DNA of 64,000 nt from Elephas maximus indicus (GCF_024166365.1 NC_064834.1:52804001-52868000), one strand, 5' to 3'. Counted from the stretch's first letter, positions 1-12,054 are shown. Made by a program: numbers and translations. Notes: generated from the sequence alone by a model not told the origin.

Positions 1-2450
1 TGTATTTAGGTGGTCCCCTTCCGGCTCCTCCTCAGAGCAGAGGGCAGATTAGCCAGTCACAGCATTCATAGGCGCCTAACTGTCCCTGGGGCGGGCCAGC
101 GTGGTATAGCCTGCGGCGTAAAACTGGTACAGACCAAGCCGGGGTGGGTGGAGACCTGCCCAGCCCAAGAGGGACCCAGGCGCCGGCGGGGGTGTGGCCG
201 CTGCAGGGCAGATACACACACACACGCGCTAGCACCTCCGCGCGTACAGGTGGCTCAAACAGCTAAGTGCTCAACTGCTAACTAAAAGGTTGGCAGTACA
301 AATTCACCCACGCTGTCACTGGTCCCTCCGACTGACCCGTGCATCACACAGGGGGACAGCAGTGCTGCTTGTCCACACATTTACCCCCTTGTTCCCGCGA
401 GAGCCCTTGGTTACACATCTGTTGCTTGTCCCCAGCACTCACCCACTTTTATCTCCAGCCCAAGGAAACGCGGATCGCATTTACCCAACTGACCCCAGGT
501 GGACACATGGCCACGCCTGGCTGCGCAGACCGGGAGGCCGGTCCCACAGGTTCATGAGAACACGCAGCACGCAGTCGGACGTTCACATGCTCCTTTCACA
601 CCTTCACTTACTCTCAAGAGAAAACCAGCTCACACCCGTTCACACACTTGTTCAGGAGCCTGCCGTGCCCTCACACGCGGAGCTCACAGACTCACAGTCA
701 CCTCTTTATACTCATTTCCCTGATTGGAGAGTTCGCACCCACAGGCTTCCACGTCTGTCTCTTTCGTGTCTCAGACTGGACACTCTGGGCGCTTCCTGGT
801 CAGCGCGGGGCTGCGTGGTTCCTGCTGCGTCCTAGCTACTGTCTTCAGGAGAGTGGGGACTGAGATGGCTGCCCTCGGCGGTGCGCTGGTCGACACAAGG
901 CCGGCGGCAGGGTGGCTTCTCTCAGCCCAGCGGGGAGGAATAGGGGGGAGGGTGGTGGAGTGTGTTTTGGCGAGGGGCGGGCTGAAGAAGTAGACCTTCG
1001 GAAGGCCTGGGGCCCTTCACAAACTCAGCAGACTCCCTCCTCAAGCCCAGTTTGGGGGAGGTGCCGCAGCCTTCTGCCCTGGACCAGGTTCCACTGTCCA
1101 CTCTGCAAAGGCCGTCTAGCCCCCTTGCTTGTCACGGGTGTCACCGGCAGACAGCAACCGAACACAGGAGTTCACAGAACTCCAGTCAGCTTTGCGCCGC
1201 GTGCAAAGGGGTGCCTGCACTGCGGTGCCTGCCTCTCGGTGCGCTTTCTGCAGCTCCGGGCTGGAAAAGAGCTTGTTTTCCCGACCCGGCGGCTCAGGCC
1301 TAACCGTGCCGAGGCCGCTCCGTGAGCCCGGCGGAGGGCGCGGAAGGACGATTAGTGAGCCACCCGGAAGTGCCCCCCTCCGCCTCCCCCACAAAGTGTC
1401 ATGGCCGGACAGATGGGGATATTCGAAGGCCGGGGGATGCCAGGTTGGAAGTATCCAGAAGCAGGAAACGGGTGAGAAACCGCCTCTTCTATCGAAGCCC
1501 AGCCCACTGGGATCTGGGAGGCGGAATATAAACCAGTTCTCCTAGGAAAAGGGCATCTTGCACCGCCGCCCCCCAAATTTGGTCTTTTGGGGTTGTAGAG
1601 GGACGGGCAGCGCCTGGAAGAACACGCAGTCTGCGTCCGCCTGCTTGGAGCCAGTCTGGAGACTTGAGCCTCAACCCGGCTCACACCGACCAGGGGCCAG
1701 GACTCTGCAGGCGAAGTTGGAACCCCGGTCCCGGTGGTGCGGCTCTAACCCCACCACCTGCACTGCGGCTGGAGAATTCGGCCACCCCTGGCCCTTTCCT
1801 TCCGCGGAGTGGGCCTGAGGGTGCGGAGCTGGGGGGAATCTCGCCACCCAGCGCAGCTCCGGGCCTGGGAGGGCTGCCTGAGAGGCGGCGCCCTCGCTCC
1901 CGCCCGAGACCATCTTGCTTTTTATTCTCGGGTTCTCAGGCACAGGTCCGAGAGAGGCTCGGGCCCTGGCGAGGTCTGCTGTTAGGGTCGCCTGGTGGCT
2001 TCATCATTTCCTGGGACTCAAGACCTGGCTGAGGCCACCGCGGGCAGGAAAGTGCACCGCGCCCCAGCCTTTTTGCGCCCCCCATCTCTCCCCCTCCAGA
2101 GGCCGCGGGGGTCCACCCCGGCTCTCAGAGCAAGGGAGAGAGGGCAGGGCCCTTTCTGGCTCCACCTGGGGACCGTCCCTGCCCCGGGTTCCCTCCTTGG
2201 GGCCGCGGGGCAGAGACTCAGGAATAGCACCAGGCCAGCCCTGACCCTGCGGGGCGCTGCGCCCCGCCCCGCCCGGAGAGGCAGCAGAAGGGTAAGCGTG
2301 GAAGGGGCAGGATCCCTTGAATTGAGATTAACCCAGGGCTTGAAGGCGAGAACCTGGAAGGAGGAACGCACGCTCTTCCGTGGCCCTGGAGTGCAAATAA
2401 GGGCCACCCCCAGTCTCTTTCACTCGAGTCCTACTTGTGTCGTGTCCTGG
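1..2450. other. GC-rich, CpG-dense segment without a recognised gene
   Basis: The segment is strongly GC-rich with frequent CpG and ends abruptly near 2.45 kb, where AT-rich, repeat-bearing DNA begins. I looked for homeobox or other exon-like coding on both strands and saw none; the open frames are low-complexity, as expected from GC content. A donor-like GGTAAG occurs near 2289. In mammals TLX1 lies on the 3' side of LBX1, so this could be a distal CpG island of that region or of a non-coding transcript. That is inference from known gene order, not from recognised sequence. Confidence 0.5.
249..312 (+). mobile_element. AfroSINE head fragment
   Basis: A partial copy of the tRNA-like head of the AfroSINE family. 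It has the GTGGCTCA-n-GCTAAGTGCT block, then GCTAACTAAAAGG and TTGGCAGT. The 3' half is missing. Confidence 0.7.
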
Positions 2451-3937
2451 GCTCTGTGGCGCTCCAGGTGGACCTAGGGAGGTCATTGCTGCACTACAGA
2501 AAGATGATGATTGCCACATGGGGTCCCACTGGAATCAGCGCCCTTAACTCCCTCCTCTCCCCCATTGAGTGCTCCCCTAAATTGGCCCAGCCAGCTACAT
2601 CCTGAAGGATGGGGCCAGGGCAAGAAAGAGGAGTCCAGGTCCTGCTACTTTTTGTGGAGGAGAGAGCCCCCTTTGCTCCTGTGTCCCTGGGAAGCACCCC
2701 TGTGACTTAACTGTAAGGCATCATAGTGAGTTCTTCTGCCCCCTCTTCACATTCCTTGCAACAGTCAGAAATCTGGAAAAAGGAAAAGCTAACCCAGCCT
2801 GATTGCTCCTCCTCAGAGCACTGAACCTTCCCTACACTTCTGCCTTTATGGTCCTTGGAAGGAGGAGTAAAGGTAGGGGTGCTGATTCTGCAGCCAGATC
2901 CTTTGGGTCTTGGGTCATAGGCCTGGAAACCGTCCATGGCCCATCCCAGCAGTCCCGACCATCGGGTCAGAGCCTGTAGCCAGAGCCCATAAAAGGGACC
3001 AATAGGAAACAATATCCCTCTCCAACCAATATAGGGACAAAAGCCCTGCTCTCCTACATAAGATTTAGAGAATAATTAACCCTGGACTGCAAAGAATATC
3101 CCCCTTCCTTGAGTCCTTGATTTTCTCCATGTCCCTCCGTGTGTAAGTCTGGGTTCAGATAACCTAAGGAGAAAAAACAATTTATAGCAGACATATTAGG
3201 TAGTTTACAGGATCAACAAGAAGACTGAGGAATTAAGGAAGATTAGTTTCAGGAAACACAGCCAAGGTCACACGACAGGAAAACCTGGTTAGGGCACTGC
3301 TTGCTGGCACCTCCATCACTAGACTTTTGGCATCAATGTCACTATGAGTAATTTCTCAACTCTCCCAGCATCCTTATCCATCCCTCAAGATTCAAATCTC
3401 ATGTGGGATTAATTTGATTGGCTAAACCTAGGGCACATGTCTAGACATGAGGAGAAAACAAACATAGCTCCTTAGGCATCTATGCCAAAAGGTTAATCCC
3501 CTCTATCAATACTTACCCTGATGGGTACAGTCTCCTCAAACAGGAAGAGTGTTGGTATTCTAGGTTAAAAAATGAAAAATGATAAATGCCTGCTACAGTC
3601 CACTCCTTTGTCTGCCCAACAACCATCTATGTCTTTCTTCCTAAATTTACAGTCCTTTCCCCACAAAATGCTCCCACCTAGCATTAAGATACCATCATTC
3701 ATAGGACAAAAAATGTATTCAGCTTGCCCCAAAGGGAGACAATCCAAAACCTCACAGCTTTAAGTCCAGGATCCTTGTTTTACTCTTCCTTTAGTTCTGT
3801 TGGAATCCTACCTCAATATTCTGTAATCTGTAGACTAGACTAAATTCTAAAGTTAATCGTCATCACACGTAATAATACAATAACGGGAATAAGAAGTGGA
3901 AGAAAATGCAAATTTTAAGTATTTTCTTCAATATATA
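2451..3937. other. Gene-free stretch, nothing recognised
   Basis: AT content rises here. I see no exon, RNA gene or named repeat. Open frames are short and look random. Confidence 0.5.
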
Positions 3938-4138
3938 ACTGGTGGCATAATGGTTAAGTGCTTGGCTGCTAACCAAAAGGCTGGCAGTTTGAACCCACCC
4001 AGCGGCTCTGTGGGAGAAAGACCTGGCTATCTGTTCCTGTAAAAATCACAGCTTAGAAAACCCTGTGGGGCAGTTCTACTCTGTCGAACGGGGTAGCTAT
4101 GAGTCGAAATTGACTCAATGTCAACTAACAACAACAAG
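3938..4138 (+). mobile_element. AfroSINE, near full length
   Basis: The head (TGGTTAAGTGCTTGGCTGCT, then AACCAAAAGG), the middle (GGGAGAAAGACCTGG) and the tail (GGGGCAGTTCTACTCTGTC, then TATGAGTCG) are all present in order. It ends in an ACAACAACAAG tail of the RTE type. This copy is long because it keeps the middle segment that many other copies in the window lack. Confidence 0.9.
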
Positions 4139-5763
4139 AACATATATGTATATAATACATAAAAACAAAAATAAATAAGGAGGGATGTCATAAATATAAA
4201 ATAACACCTCATGTTACAGAAAGAAAAGTAGTGGCTTTTACCTCCTGTCCTGCTGTCATGTTAGACATTTTTTTTTCCACACTTTTTTTTTTTTTTCTTC
4301 AACCAGCACCTGAGCTGGTGTAGATTCTTTACCCAGGGAAAATCAAGCCTTCATCTCAAGGGATCTGAGCCCTAGATGGTCCTGCTTATAAAGGATTGTA
4401 GTGATCTTCATTAAATTTTACCACTGAATATAACAGCGTTAGGAGGCAAGGTATCCAAGGTATCCAGTATTAGGAGGCAAATATCCTTGATTCAATGAAT
4501 ACTTCCTTTTGCCCCATTGTGTAGAGGAAAAATCCTATTTGACCTTGACACTCAGAATTAATCACCCTGGCCAATCCCATAATCTCTCATTCACCTGTTC
4601 ACCCACTGGCATGAGCAACCAGAAGTGACCAGGTAGCAATTCTGCCTCCACTTCAGGAAAAACACTGTTGTTTCCCCTGGTGGGAACTTTCTTCCCTTGA
4701 GGACTCTAGCCCTAAGCCAGCAGAGTCAAGAGTCACTGGAAGTGAGGGGATCTTTGGGTATTTGTGGGAAGTGCCATCCCCTCTTTCTGGACCCATATAA
4801 TTGGGCTAAAGGAGAAACAGCACCCATATTTATCACCGGCTCACAGCATATACCTCATCCTGCACCACACCCCATAAGGTACCGACTAAGCTGCCCTAAC
4901 AAAGAGACCAAAAATGCAATGGCTCAAACAGGACAGAAGCTGGCTGTGTTCTATGAAGACATCTGGAAACTCAGGCTAACAAGGAAGTTCTGCCATAATC
5001 AACAGATACCTCCCAAAGTTGTGTCAATCCTTTCCAGCAAGAATGAAAGGGTACAACAACTTCAAGGCAAGCTCTGTAAGATGACTTGAAAGTTGTACAT
5101 ATCAATTTCTCTCACATCCCACTGAGGAGAAGTAGCTACAAAGGAGGCTGGGAAATGTAGTCCTTAGCTGGACAACCATATTCTCAGAAGAAAAAATGAA
5201 TTTGAGGGGACAAGCATTAGTCTCTGCTACACTATTCCATTGATCTATAGAGTCAGCTGCTTCAGAGTGATCAGTGAATCTTGAGGACACTAGCCCATTG
5301 TTTTACTTTTTTAAGTTGCAGAGTAAGTTCTTGGCTAGAAGCAATGTTGTGTGGGAGACCAGTTGTAAGGCACAGAGCAAGTCCATGGATGACAGCATTG
5401 GCAGAAGCTTGATGCTCAGAGAAAGCATACCCAAGCCTACCACCAGACACCTCACTCGTCCCCCTAGGATTATAATCTAGCAGGGGACTTGGGGTTGATT
5501 GTTGCTAGTGAAAACTGGACACTTTGCAGTGATAGTAACCAGGTCAGGCTTGGTGAGATGTTGTGTCCATCCATAGCTCTTATCCCGTTTGTTCGGGAAT
5601 ACATTAAGCAAGCCCTGGGGTGCCTGGAGGAGACTGAGATTCAGAGTGGGTTCTCTTGTATACCTAATTATTAATAACTTCTTCTATAGTGGAATATTTT
5701 GGTCATCATTTTCATAAAATACAAAAAATTGTACACCCTCCATCCATCCCAATTTTTTTTTTT
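4139..5763. other. Gene-free stretch, no named element
   Basis: Nothing coding is recognised. The block near 5140-5175 carries the reverse complement of a CTACATTTCCCAG-type word that recurs at about 10780-10805, so both may be pieces of one old repeat that I cannot name. Confidence 0.4.
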
Positions 5764-5822
5764 TGCCATTGAGTCATAGTGACCCATGTGTGTCAGAGTA
5801 GAACTGTGCCCAATAGGATTTT
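5764..5822 (-). mobile_element. AfroSINE tail fragment
   Basis: Reverse-oriented tail piece: GCCATTGAGTCATAGTGACCC, then AGAGTAGAACTGTGCCCAATAGG. It is preceded by a poly-T run, as expected for an antisense poly-A tail. Confidence 0.65.
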
Positions 5823-5825
5823 TTT

Positions 5826-6094
5826 AAATTTATATTTGTTGTTTCATCAAAAATATACATGACAGAATATTCACCAATTCAAAAATTTCTACATGTACAA
5901 CTCAGTGTCGTTGTTCACATTCTTCAGGTTGTGTAACCATTCTCACCCTGGTTTTCCAAATTGTTCCTCCCCCATTAACATAAACTCACTGCCCCGTAAG
6001 TTTCCTAACCAATCTTTCAAGTTGCTATTGTCAATGCGATCCCATATAGATAATTCTTAAAAGAACACAATGCTCAAGGCAGGCATTCTTTACT
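5826..6094 (-). mobile_element. Old L1-type 3' UTR repeat, left part (copy A)
   Basis: Starts after a T-run and matches, block by block, the repeat at 16860 (for example CACCAATTCAA, TTCTACATGT, CCATTAACATAAACTC, CAATGCTCAAGGCA). The similarity resumes at 7496, so the copy is split by the RTE insertion at 6095-7495. Assignment to an L1 3' end is inferred from its structure (leading T-run, antisense) and its resemblance to L1 3' UTR words. The family is not named. Confidence 0.6.
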
Positions 6095-7495
6095 GTTGTT
6101 GTTGTTATTTGGTGCCATTGAGTCGGTTCCGACTCATAGTGACCCTATGCATGACAGAACGAAACACTGCCCAGTACTACGCCATCCTCACAACTGTTGC
6201 AGCCACTGTATCAATTCATCTCCTTGAGGGTCTTCCTCTTTTTCACTGACCCTCTACTTTACCAGGCATGGTGTCCTCCAAGGACTGGTTCCTCCTAATA
6301 ACATGTCCAAGGTATGTAAGACGAAGTCTTGCTATACTCACCTCTAAGGAACATCTGGTGTACTTCTTCCAAAACAGATTTGTTCATTATTCTGGGAGTC
6401 CATGATATATTCAATATTCTTTGCCAACACCGTAATTCAAATGCATCAATTCTTCTTTGGTCTTCTTTATTCGTTATACAGCTTTCGCACGCTTATAAGG
6501 TGATTGAAAATACCATGGCTTGGGTCAGGTGCACCTTAGTCCTTAAAGTGACATCTTTGCTTTTTAACACTTAAAAGAAGTCTTTTCCAGCAGATTTGCC
6601 CAATGCAATATGTCATTTGATTCCTTGACTGCAGCTTCCGTGGGCATTGATTGTGGATCCAAGTGAAATGAAATCCTTGACAAATTCAATATTTTCGCCA
6701 TTTATCATGATGTTGCTTATTGGTCCAATTGAGGATTTTTGTTTTCTTTATGTTGAGGTATAATCCATTCTGGAGGCTTGGTCTTTGATCTTCAACAGTA
6801 AGTGCTTCAAGTCCTCTTTGCTTTCAGCAAGCAAGGTTGTGACATCTGCATATCACAGGTTGTTAATGAGTCTTCCTCCAATCCTGATGCTCCATTCTTC
6901 TTCGTATAGTCCAGATTCTCGGATTATTTGCTCAGCATATAGATTGAATAAATATGGTGAAAAGATACGACCCTGATGCACACCTTTCCTGACTTTAAAC
7001 CACACAGTATCCACTTGTTTTGTTCAAACACTGCCTCTTGGTCTGTGTACAGGTTCCTCATGAGCACAATTAAGTATTCTGGATGTTCCGATTATTAGTG
7101 GATGTTTGCAGCTCTTTCTTCTCATTTTTAGTTGTGCCACATCAGCAAATGAAAGTGCCAAAAGCTTTACTCCATCCACGTCATTAAGGTCAACTCTACT
7201 TTGAGGAGGAAGCTCTTCCCCAGCTGTATTTGAGTACTTTCCAACATGAGGGGCTCATCTTTTGGCACTATATCAGACAATGTCCCGCTGCTATTCATAA
7301 GGTTTTCACTGGCTGACTTTTTTAGAAGTAGATCTCCAGGCCCTTCTTCCTAGTCTGTCTTAGTCTGGTAGCTCCGCTGAAATCTGTCCACCATGGGTGA
7401 CCCTGCTGGTATTTGAAATGTCAGTGACATAGCTTCCAGAATCACAGCAACACACAAGCCACTGTAGTAAGACAAACTGACTGATGAGTGGGGGA
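6095..7495 (-). mobile_element. RTE/BovB-type LINE, 5'-truncated and decayed
   Basis: On the minus strand this reads into a degenerate RTE-clade reverse transcriptase. A VHQG-type segment comes before a palm-like stretch ending in YAD (the catalytic YADD is decayed to YADV), then the thumb and C-terminal region, with stops and frame breaks throughout. The left end is the family 3' tail, GTTGTTGTTGTT plus the GAGTCGGTTCCGACTC block also found in AfroSINEs. An exact 11-bp duplication, CATTCTTTACT, flanks it at 6084-6094 and 7496-7506. The element is non-functional. The right-hand 230 bp resembles the head of the second SINE family seen at 21295. Confidence 0.85.
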
Positions 7496-7610
7496 CATTC
7501 TTTACTAGTTAAGCTAAACTGCTTTTGGTTTAAAGGAGACCTCCCCTCAAAAGATTTTTTATTATATTTTTTCCTTCCACTTCCTTGCTCCAAATCTTTT
7601 CTTAAAAATA
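7496..7610 (-). mobile_element. Old L1-type 3' UTR repeat, continuation of copy A
   Basis: Continues copy A after the RTE insertion. TTAAGCTAAACTGCTTTTGG, then TTTAAAGGAGA, aligns with 17128-17165 of the unbroken paralogue. The right end is indistinct. Confidence 0.55.
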
Positions 7611-7829
7611 ATATTTTGTTTTCAGTTGTAAAAATGGCATAGGGGTGGCATCTGACCTCTCTAACTTCTCAAGGGGGAAAGAAAATCAAGATCAACAGCC
7701 CAAGGCTGATTTGTATGAGGCGAAGGTCAGACATACCTCCTCTCTCTACCATCTTTACCAATTCTGACACCAACCGTCCCTCCCATGGCACTCTCTCCTT
7801 CCTTGGTGGTGGTGGAACCCTCTTTGCTC

Positions 7830-8480
7830 TGGAATTGTTTCCCTTTTTTAAGTCTAGTTGGGTGGCAAACCTGATCAGTCCCCTCGGTGGGCTACAATTA
7901 CCCTATTTGCACAGTCACGCTCAATCCCTTGGGTGGGAGTTACAAGACCATGGCAAGAAAGGCCACACCAAAGCTATCCATCATACTGCATTGGGGAAGG
8001 TTTATACAGAAGTGTAGGTTCCCATCCAACAATTTCTACACAAATTGTTCAGTGACATTGGTTACATTCTTCACAATGTGTGAACATTCTCATTATTTCT
8101 GTTCTGTTGTTCTGTTTCCATTAATCTAGTTTCTCTGTCCCCTTATATTCTCAACTGTGTTTTAAAGTAATTTTTGACCATTTGGTCTCATATACATGAT
8201 TTTTTAAAGGTGCACAGTACCTCCAGGTGATATTCATTATTTTGTGAGTCAATCTGTTATTTAGCTACAAGGTGACCTCAGGGGTTAGTTTCGGTTCAAA
8301 TTTTGAAGAGTATCTCAGGGCAATAATCTTGGGGAGTTCTACAGTCTCAACCAGTCCAGTAAGTCTGGGTTATTTGTTTGTTTGTTCATTTTAGGAGTTT
8401 GAGGCCATGGTTCATGTAGACTATTTGCCCTGTAGACGAGTTTCTTTGAGTCTTTGGTTTCCTTCTTTCTCTTTTGCTCT
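7830..8480 (-). mobile_element. Old L1-type 3' UTR repeat, copy B
   Basis: A second copy of the same family. TTCAGTGACATTGG, ACATTCTTCACA, TTGAAGAGTATCTCAGGGCA and TCTTGGGGA align with 16945-17230. Its left part (7830-8000) has no match in the other copies and may be a separate insertion. Confidence 0.5.
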
Positions 8481-8884
8481 GGACAGGTAGAGACTAAGCT
8501 TGCCCCAAATCTTTACTCTTGTTCCTCCCAAGCCCTTGACTGTTGGTCTAAACCATTAGCTACTGCCTGTTAGTTCACTGAAGATCCTCGTCACAAGCCA
8601 TCTCTCTCCCCAGGCAGAGTGAACTATAAAATACACTGCTTGAAGTTTTCCCAATGGGAAGGTTTCTTTTCAATGCTGTTCTTCAGAGACAATCCTGAAT
8701 GGGGCTGCAACACAACGGTACATTTCTGGTCAGGAATGTCATATTGTGCTATAAACTAGACTTGAAATTTTTCTTCCTCAGTCATCTGGTGTTGGATATT
8801 TCCCTATGAGACCATAGGTATGGCTGAAGTGAGGGGTGGTAGATTGTGGTAGGAGTGGCGGGGCTGGGGCCAGGGTGAGGCAAG
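8481..8884. other. Unassigned stretch
   Basis: Nothing recognised apart from weak continuation of the L1-like sequence at the left. Confidence 0.35.
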
Positions 8885-8923
8885 TGGGGTACCTAAGGTG
8901 CAAAACAGAAGAAAGAGCTCACT

Positions 8924-9051
8924 CTCAGGTGCTGAACTCGGACTTGCACAATTTTGAGAGCAAGTGCCTCCTTAAGAGTGAGCCACCTAGAGTGCAAAAT
9001 TCAAGGAGGCATCACTCTCAGAGTGGTGCAAGTGCAAGGCCAGCACCTGAG
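8924..9051. repeat. Foldback (hairpin) element, probable MITE
   Basis: Three pairs of inverted arms nest in the right order: 8924-8934 with 9041-9051 (11/11), 8943-8949 with 9026-9032 (7/7), and 8956-8973 with 9003-9019 (near-perfect). They leave a loop of about 29 nt. The design resembles a non-autonomous DNA transposon of mammalian age. I cannot name the family. Confidence 0.65.
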
Positions 9052-9059
9052 ACTGAAGG

Positions 9060-9555
9060 CCTCTTTAAATCGTGTACCTTATGCAACTTGCTTTCCTCAC
9101 CCCAGTCTTGGCCCTGGTGAGTGGCCTGCACAGGACATTTACTTATGCCTCAGGATCTGCCTGATTCCACTTCCACTTGATAGAGTCTGCAGGGTACAGC
9201 CATGACTAGGTGGATCAAAGAGCAGCCAGCTCCTAATAAGCAGCTCAGTTCACCTTGGTATCTCATGTACACCTAGAGATTTAGAGCAAAACCACGCCCC
9301 CTTCTTTAAGTAACTATTTTCCCTTGGTGGAGGAGGGCTCTTGGTTGGTTACTGGGCCCTGAAAGGTGTCTCCACTGTGATTCTTCTAATGGGACACACC
9401 ACAGGCTCCATGCAGCACCCTGATTAGTCAATTGTTAATTTCATATGTTTTCTTCCAGTCACTTTCCAGAGATTCACATGCAGACATGTTCATAAGAGGT
9501 GTATCCTTAACACAGAATACAACCACACCACACACACTGTCCCATGACTTTCATT
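9060..9555. other. Gene-free stretch, nothing recognised
   Basis: No exon, RNA gene or named repeat seen. Confidence 0.4.
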
Positions 9556-9559
9556 GTTC

Positions 9560-9990
9560 ATCTGATGACCTATTTTGGACGTCTTTTCATGTCAGTAAAA
9601 ATGAAAATCCTTCAGTGGTTCCTGTCTCATTTGCACCTGGTATCCCGTCTCTACCAAATAACATGCAGTTCCTCAAGTGCACTGTGCTCTCTCTTACCTC
9701 CATGGCCTTGTACACCCCATTTCCTCCATCTTCTCCTTCTTCTCTTTTATGGGACCATAAACTCTTACTCACTCTTGTGAAGTCTTCCCTGCCCTCTGGA
9801 CTTTCTTCCCAACTCCCGAAATGCCCTCTATATTCCTGTCTCCTCAAATTCATGGCAGAATTTTGCTCGTCACCTTCTCTCACTGAGCTATGAGCTCCTG
9901 GAGACCATGCTCTGAGTCATAATCCATGCTGTCCCTGTGCCTATCTTAGGGCTGAGTCAGAAGTGTTGCTGAGTAAATGGTTGTTAACTG
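9560..9990 (+). mobile_element. L2 LINE 3' end
   Basis: Carries the usual L2 3' progression: an AAAATCCTTCAGTGG-like block, a CT-rich middle, GAAGTCTTCCCTGCC, and GAGCTCCTGGAGACCATG near the end, followed by GTTGCTGAGTAAATGGTTGTT. The ORF-like stretch across it is a by-product of this repeat. Confidence 0.75.
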
Positions 9991-10064
9991 AATAGAATTA
10001 CTGTGCTCTAAGAGATCAAAAACTTCTTGAGGCAATAGAAATACAGGGTCATTGTCTTCCCCAT

Positions 10065-10215
10065 AGAGTCCTGGTGGTGCAATGGTTAAGAGCTTGGCTA
10101 CTAACCAAAATCTTGGCAGTTCGTATCCACCAGCCACTCCTTGCAAATTCCATGGGGAAGTTCTACTTTGTCCTATAGGGTTGCTATGAGTCGGAAAAAA
10201 CTTGACAGCAACAAG
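10065..10215 (+). mobile_element. AfroSINE
   Basis: Head (GAGTCCTGGTGGTGCAATGG, then TTAAGAGCTTGGC) joined directly to the tail (AGTTCTACTTTGTCCTATAG, then GGTTGCTATGAGTCGG). It is the short form lacking the middle segment. Confidence 0.9.
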
Positions 10216-11357
10216 TTTTTTATTTGGCCCTCCCCATATCATTCAGTTAGCAGGGTCCTAGGAGGCAAGACTTGGAGACCAAGTCTTGAAACTCTCCAAG
10301 ACTATTTGAGGTTGAAGGGGATGCTCTCAGCAAAAGTTTGAGCCAAGATCCTTCCCTTTGGAGCCCTTCCAGGTCCCTCCTGACTGGGACCTATAGGGTA
10401 AGGGCAGAACAAATTTTGGTGAGAATAATTTAGGATGTGGCAAAAATCATTTCAATCTCACCAGTCTGACCTTGGCATTTCAGGGACAGGCAGAGTAAGA
10501 AGTACTGAGTGATGATTCTACCTGGAGAACAAGGCCATATTTGATCAAAACAGATAAGACATCTCTACGGTGGGTGGGATAGGGAGGGTCCTCCCTCCCT
10601 GAGACAGTTAGGATGGGACTGGGCAAGATGGTGGTTAGCTGAATAAGTCTTTGAAGTTTATGGGAAGAAAATGAAGTAGAACTTCCACCATCAGTTAGAA
10701 GGTGTGGTGGATACTATTAATTAGCCCATTCAACCTCCTTCTAGTGTGCATTCCTGTACTAAAAAGACTAAAAACCTGAAAACTACATTTCCCAGACTTC
10801 CTTGCAGCTAGGGTGCCAAAAGTGATTTTGAGGTTCTGCAAATAAGATATATCTATGCAAGGGTTGGATTCAGATCTCAGGTAAGTGGTGAGAGAAATAG
10901 AACATGAGGTATTTGCTTAATACATGGTAGTAAATCTTCTGTTTAGCTAGAGTAGCCCCTGTTGTCTGCAATCAAACCCTAGCTGATACAAAGATAGCTC
11001 CTCAGCCACCCCTGCCCCCCAATCATGGGATGGTTCCAGGATTGTCTGCACTGTATTCTTTCTGCTGCTGTAGACTGGGGAGTGCCCTCCTCTCTCAGGG
11101 TGGGAGAAGCTCTGGAAAACCTTGGTTTGGGCTTTATCTGGTTCAGCTGCCCTCACTGTTCCTGGCTCCTGTGTTTCATACTCTCTGCTGCCAAGTTCTG
11201 AGCTGAGGATACCTGGTCATTGGAACCTCCTTAACTGAGGAATGCCCAGTTCTTGGAGGTCTGGGCCCATCTGGGGGAGCTGTGAAGGAAGTACTTCTGC
11301 TAAGTTCTGGGTGTCGATATGGTGATTGGAAATCATCCAGACTTCAATCAACAGAAC
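10216..11357. other. Gene-free stretch
   Basis: No gene recognised. Around 10690-10900 there is a repeat-like segment with ACTACATTTCCCAGACTTCC that echoes the inverted piece near 5140-5175. The family is not named. Confidence 0.4.
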
Positions 11358-11550
11358 TATTCAAATCCTAACTCTACTGCTTATCAGGTTTCTGACCTTG
11401 GGCAAGTTACTTACCCTTCTGTGCCTCAGTTTCCTCATCAGTAAAATGATAGTAATAATGACATAATGGCATAATAACAAATATATAATGATGATAATAA
11501 TAATAGTAAATAGTGCAAGGTTGCTGTAAAAATTGGCAAGATGTGTAGAA
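11358..11550 (+). mobile_element. MIR SINE
   Basis: Carries the MIR core TGACCTTGGGCAAGTTACTT, then CCTCAGTTTCCTCATC and GTAAAATGATAGTAATAATG. It decays into an AT-rich run. Confidence 0.85.
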
Positions 11551-11731
11551 AAGCTCATAGTTTTTCACTATCAAGGTAGCCACAGACTTAGAGGGGTCTG
11601 GTGAGGGAGTTTCTCAGGATTTCCTAAAGTTTCTGTTCCTAGAGTGGAGTTACAGGATTTCTGAGCCATCCATATAATTAATTATCTCCTGCCCCTCTTT
11701 TCTACACACTCAGATTTTCCTTGTCTGATTT

Positions 11732-12054
11732 AAAAAAAATTTTTTTTATTGTACTTTAGATGAAGGTTTACAGAGCAAACTAGTTTCTCATTAAACAATA
11801 CACTTATTGTTTTGTGACATGTTTGCCAACCCCATGACATGTCAACATTCTCTCCTACTTGACCTTGAATTCCCCATTACCTGCTTTCCTGTCCTCTCCT
11901 CCCTTCTCATCCTTGCCCCTGGGCTGGTGTGCCAATTTTGCCTTGTTTTGTTTTATGGGCCTGTCTAATCTTTGGCTGAAGGGTGAACCTCAGGAGTGAC
12001 TTCATTACTGAGCCATAAGGGCATCCAGGGGCCTGAGTCTCGGGGTTTCTCCAG
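11732..12054 (-). mobile_element. L1 3' end (younger afrotherian-type 3' UTR)
   Basis: Antisense L1 3' UTR beginning with an A/T-rich tail and running through ATTGTACTTTAGATGAAGGT, TTTTATGGGCCTGTCTAATC and CTCAGGAGTGACTTCATTAC. The same blocks occur at 41603-42200. It is flanked by a 16-bp duplication (TTTTCCTTGTCTrATT) at about 11715-11730 and 12055-12070, marking both insertion ends. Confidence 0.75.

Noticed and set aside
1-2450. TLX1 exons at the left edge
   Set aside because: No homeodomain, Eh1 motif or other coding block of TLX1 is seen on either strand.
9432-9893. 153-residue open frame
   Set aside because: Most of it lies over an L2 3' end; no independent support.
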